From Caballeronia udeis (GTDB lineage Bacteria > Pseudomonadota > Gammaproteobacteria > Burkholderiales > Burkholderiaceae), in NCBI RefSeq assembly GCF_001544555.2, contig NZ_FCOK02000055.1:1-63202 (forward strand): 63,202 bases of DNA. The letters are read 5' to 3'. Both the position numbers and the translations under genes were made by a program. The notes below the pieces were generated by a model. The model was not told where the DNA came from, ran no database searches, and saw only the letters and a list, made by a program, of their open reading frames with translations. Of this stretch, positions 60,769-63,202 are shown piece by piece (the first letter of the stretch is position 1; each line of letters starts with the position of its first letter).

Positions 60769-61674
60769 ATGGACAAACTCGATCAGTATCGCGTCTTCAC
60801 TCAAGTTGCCGAGATGGGCAGTTTCATCAAAGCTGCCCATGCGTTGGCGTTGCCGCGCGCATCAGTGTCCGCCGCCATTCAGCAGCTCGAATCGAACATG
60901 GGTACGCGCTTGCTGCATCGGACGACACGCCAGGTGCGATTGACTGCGGATGGCGTTCAGTTGCTGGAGCGTGTGCGTTCGCTTCTCGCAGACGCGGAGG
61001 ACATCGACCAGCTGTTTCATGCCAGCCAGCGCAAGATTTCGGGGCGTCTCAGTGTGGACGTCCCTAGCCGCATTGCCCGCCGGCTGATCGCTCCCGCACT
61101 ACCAGGCTTGTTGCGGCGCTATCCTCGCCTCCAATTGGCATTGGGTTCGACCGACCGTGCGATCGACCTGGTGCACGAGGCCGTGGACTGCGTCGTACGG
61201 GTGGGCAGCCAGCGGGATAGCAGCCTGGTGGTGCGTCCTATGGGACGCATCGCGTTGATCAATTGTGCCAGTCCCGCGTACCTGCGCGAGTTCGGTATTC
61301 CAGAGCAGCCCGGCGATCTTGCCGAGGGACACTGGGCTGTCGGCTACGCGTCGAAGACAACAGGACGGGAACTGACGTGGGAATATCCGGACGCGAATGG
61401 CGAGCAGCAGATGCCCGTGTCCAGCCGGGTCATCGTCAATAATGCCGAAAGCTACATTGCCTGCTGCCGGGCGGGGCTGGGGCTGATCCAGATCCCGCGT
61501 TTTGATGTGCAGCATCTGTTGGACATGGGCGACCTGGTTGAAGTCATGCCGACCTTTCGCGCCCCTTCAATGGAAATCTCCGTGCTTTATACGCACCGGC
61601 GGCAGCGCTCACGCAGGCTGAATGTATTCATCGAATGGTTCGAGGGGATTTTGAAGCCCTGCCTGGAATCCTGA
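60769..61674 (+). CDS. LysR-family transcriptional regulator
   Basis: A 301-residue LTTR. The start is at MDKLDQYRVFTQVAEMGSFI; the helix-turn-helix is SFIKAAHALALPRASVSAAI with QQLESNMGTRLLHRTTRQVR. The effector domain (about residues 90-295) resembles the CrgA/PBP2 group, e.g. LSVDVPSRIARRLIAPALPG. It follows the SDR gene on the same strand, so it may regulate that gene or itself through the palindromes upstream of the SDR gene. Confidence 0.93.
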   Translation: MDKLDQYRVFTQVAEMGSFIKAAHALALPRASVSAAIQQLESNMGTRLLHRTTRQVRLTADGVQLLERVRSLLADAEDIDQLFHASQRKISGRLSVDVPSRIARRLIAPALPGLLRRYPRLQLALGSTDRAIDLVHEAVDCVVRVGSQRDSSLVVRPMGRIALINCASPAYLREFGIPEQPGDLAEGHWAVGYASKTTGRELTWEYPDANGEQQMPVSSRVIVNNAESYIACCRAGLGLIQIPRFDVQHLLDMGDLVEVMPTFRAPSMEISVLYTHRRQRSRRLNVFIEWFEGILKPCLES

Positions 61675-62279
61675 TAAAAGAATAATTCCGATGGGCCACT
61701 CCAGAAGGTCTCCTCCGGCGCCCAACGACTCAAATTTCATTTTATTTGCCGTAAATTTCTGAAAATCCCGCCTTTCTTTGGATTTAAAATATCCGGTCCA
61801 AGGAGAAGCGATGCGCTTGTCGTTCTCCGGTTCGCGATCTTGAGATCCACATAGAGCGAGGATCAGTCCGGATACGGGAAAGCTCGGATTTTCCCCGCTT
61901 GTTGTGGAATGGCTGTAACGAAGGTTGAATCTCCCTTTCCGCTGCAGGGACGGGGGCGGACTCGGATACTACGGAAAGATGCATGAGGTTGCTATCGTCA
62001 ATGATCCGTTCTGTGCGTGGTCGCTGTGTCTGGGTTACGGAGTATGCGCAAACCGCGAGCGTTGAATGGCACAGCTCCCGCACGATAATCAGGAGCGTGC
62101 GGAATTTTGCTTACCGCACACGCGACGACTGCGAGCCAGGCTATTACGACGCAGTGTACGAACTTGATTCCGTCCGGTCCGTTGATCTCGTTGTATCAAG
62201 ATGGGCGGCGGAAGCCATTGCCCATGTCTTCCTGAGCTTTGGTTTTCAGGATGGCCGGTATCTGGCTATGGGGAAAGCT
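61675..62279. other. intergenic region before the HdeD-like gene
   Basis: About 600 bases without a supported gene. It is AT-rich at 61733-61797. A strong AAGGAG stands before a tiny ten-codon frame (MRLSFSGSRS, 61811-61843), perhaps a leader peptide or chance. A hairpin with 7-bp arms (CCGCACG/CGTGCGG, 62078-62102) is present. The rightward frame through the region does not look conserved before about 62268. Confidence 0.35.
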
Positions 62280-63098
62280 ATGGTTCGACTGGTATTGCTC
62301 CTGCTGGGCATTGATTACCTGCGTACGCGAGCGCGCGCCATTTTCTGGATCGGAGTGGTCTGGCTGGTGGCAGGCTTTGTCGTTTTCGTTGACGGCCTGG
62401 ACGGGGCGTCTTACTTCCCCATCACCGTCTTTGCCTGGCTCTTCCTGGCGGAAGGTCTTGCAACGCTTGCAGTCGCTTGGACCGGTGTGGGTGGCCAGCG
62501 TGTGCTGCGTTACATCAAGGGCTTCGCGGTGGTGGGCGCGTCCATTTTGATTTTCGCCGGGCATCACCACGGTAATTTCATTCTCTCAATGATTTTCGGC
62601 ACACTCTTCCTGGTGGATGGACTTCTTCAATGTGTTTCGGCCTGGCTCGTTCGGTATCGCCGATGGAAGGTCACTATCTCGTGGGGCATCGTTGAGATTC
62701 TCATAGCAGTGTTCTTTTACCAGCCTTATCCGACACACTATGTTGGTACGCTCCCATATTGCCTCGGCCTGTTCCTGCTCTTCGGCGGCCTTAACCTGAT
62801 TTCACTTGCCACGCGTGTCCGGCACCTCGCGAGTAACCCGGCACTACGCAGCTCACGGCGATCCGCATTGTTGCCCGACATCGATGGTCCTGGCGACGAA
62901 CCCAGATTTGATCGGACCGAATGGGATGGTCCTCCCGCCGACAGCGAGCAAGCGTTGACGGTACACGTGTGGACACCGACCGGTTCATCTAAGGCGCCCG
63001 CGCAGCATCATCCGGTTGTCGACCGGTATATAGCCGCAGTCGATGTCAACGGTACGATATCCACCGGACACGCAGCACTTGAATCGCCTGAAGGGTAA
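62280..63098 (+). pseudogene. DUF308/HdeD-like membrane protein, probably truncated at its 3' end
   Basis: A 272-residue product with the start taken at the ATG giving MVRLVLLLLGIDYLRTRARA (GGGGA at a suitable distance; an ATG four codons earlier is possible). There are six hydrophobic segments in two DUF308/HdeD-like groups, then a soluble domain starting ALTVHVWTPTGSSKAPAQHH and VVDRYIAAVDVNGTISTGHA. I recognise this as the opening of a longer soluble domain in related Burkholderia proteins, so the stop shortly after ALESPEG looks premature. Sequence beyond resembles the end of a mobile element, which probably interrupted the gene. HdeD relatives take part in acid stress; this role is inference. 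Confidence 0.65.
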
Positions 63099-63202
63099 GC
63101 GTCATCTGAAGGCCGCATGTACAGGCAGCTGGATAGTGTCCAAAGTAGTCCCCACCAAATAAGTGATGGGGACTACTTTGTCTAAAGATGAGATGCAGAT
63201 TT
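63099..63202. mobile_element. probable end of an insertion sequence running out of the window
   Basis: Directly after the truncated gene comes a sequence with a 14-bp perfect inverted repeat, CAAAGTAGTCCCCA (63141-63154) and TGGGGACTACTTTG (63167-63180), 12 bases apart. Within it an ATG at 63166 opens MGTTLSKDEMQI to the edge, possibly the start of a transposase. The family and exact ends cannot be set from this much. Confidence 0.4.
63166..63202 (+). CDS. possible start of a transposase gene, cut by window edge
   Basis: Twelve codons only (MGTTLSKDEMQI), overlapping the inverted repeat. The call rests on context alone. Confidence 0.25.
   Translation, partial: MGTTLSKDEMQI

Overview
The window reads as a chromosomal segment of a Burkholderia sensu lato bacterium (Paraburkholderia/Caballeronia type). 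The support is the high G+C coding sequence, the order yicC-gmk-rpoZ-spoT beside a divergent rph-rdgB-hemW, a Burkholderia-style trimeric porin, and an XdhABC purine operon. Species cannot be fixed from the sequence alone.

Layout. 1-3050 is a lower-GC accessory stretch next to the 3' end of a tRNA-Ser gene. It carries two HEPN-like genes (one with a single-base frameshift) and two unknown genes. 3253-12439 is housekeeping: an MFS exporter, hemW, rdgB and rph leftward; yicC, gmk, rpoZ, spoT and a DUF2591 gene rightward. 12512-12954 holds three identical tRNA-Arg(ACG) genes as an exact 154-bp tandem repeat with promoter and terminator. greB and a porin follow; upstream of the porin, in divergent orientation, is a candidate small RNA. 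16092-17842 encodes a DnaQ/GIY-YIG nuclease and a secreted chorismate mutase. 18888-23798 is a leftward ytcA-mdtN-mdtO-mdtP-like efflux operon whose TolC gene is split by one missing base. Small exported proteins, tRNA-Thr, fbp and pepN follow.

The most distinctive system is a rightward six-gene operon at 30799-36974, with four of its five junctions overlapping by 4 bp. It encodes a CDP-alcohol phosphatidyltransferase, a 2OG-Fe(II) oxygenase, a flippase-like membrane protein, a stand-alone nucleotidyltransferase, a PEP mutase fused to a second nucleotidyltransferase, and phosphonopyruvate decarboxylase. Together these would make a C-P bond, activate the phosphonate with a nucleotide and transfer it to a membrane lipid or similar alcohol: a probable phosphonolipid pathway. 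The usual aminotransferase or alcohol dehydrogenase step is absent from the operon.

37976-46811 is a leftward purine-catabolism operon (xdhA-xdhB-xdhC-adenine/adenosine deaminase-NCS2 permease-guanine deaminase) leading from adenine and guanine to urate. Then come dsbB, an amidase, a DUF4160/DUF2442 pair (possible toxin-antitoxin), an RND efflux pump with its adaptor, hemN, small cysteine-cluster and DUF1439 proteins, uppP and trmB. An AT-rich gap with a probable gene remnant precedes an SDR/LysR pair. The right edge holds a DUF308/HdeD-like gene that seems to be cut short by the end of a mobile element running out of the window.
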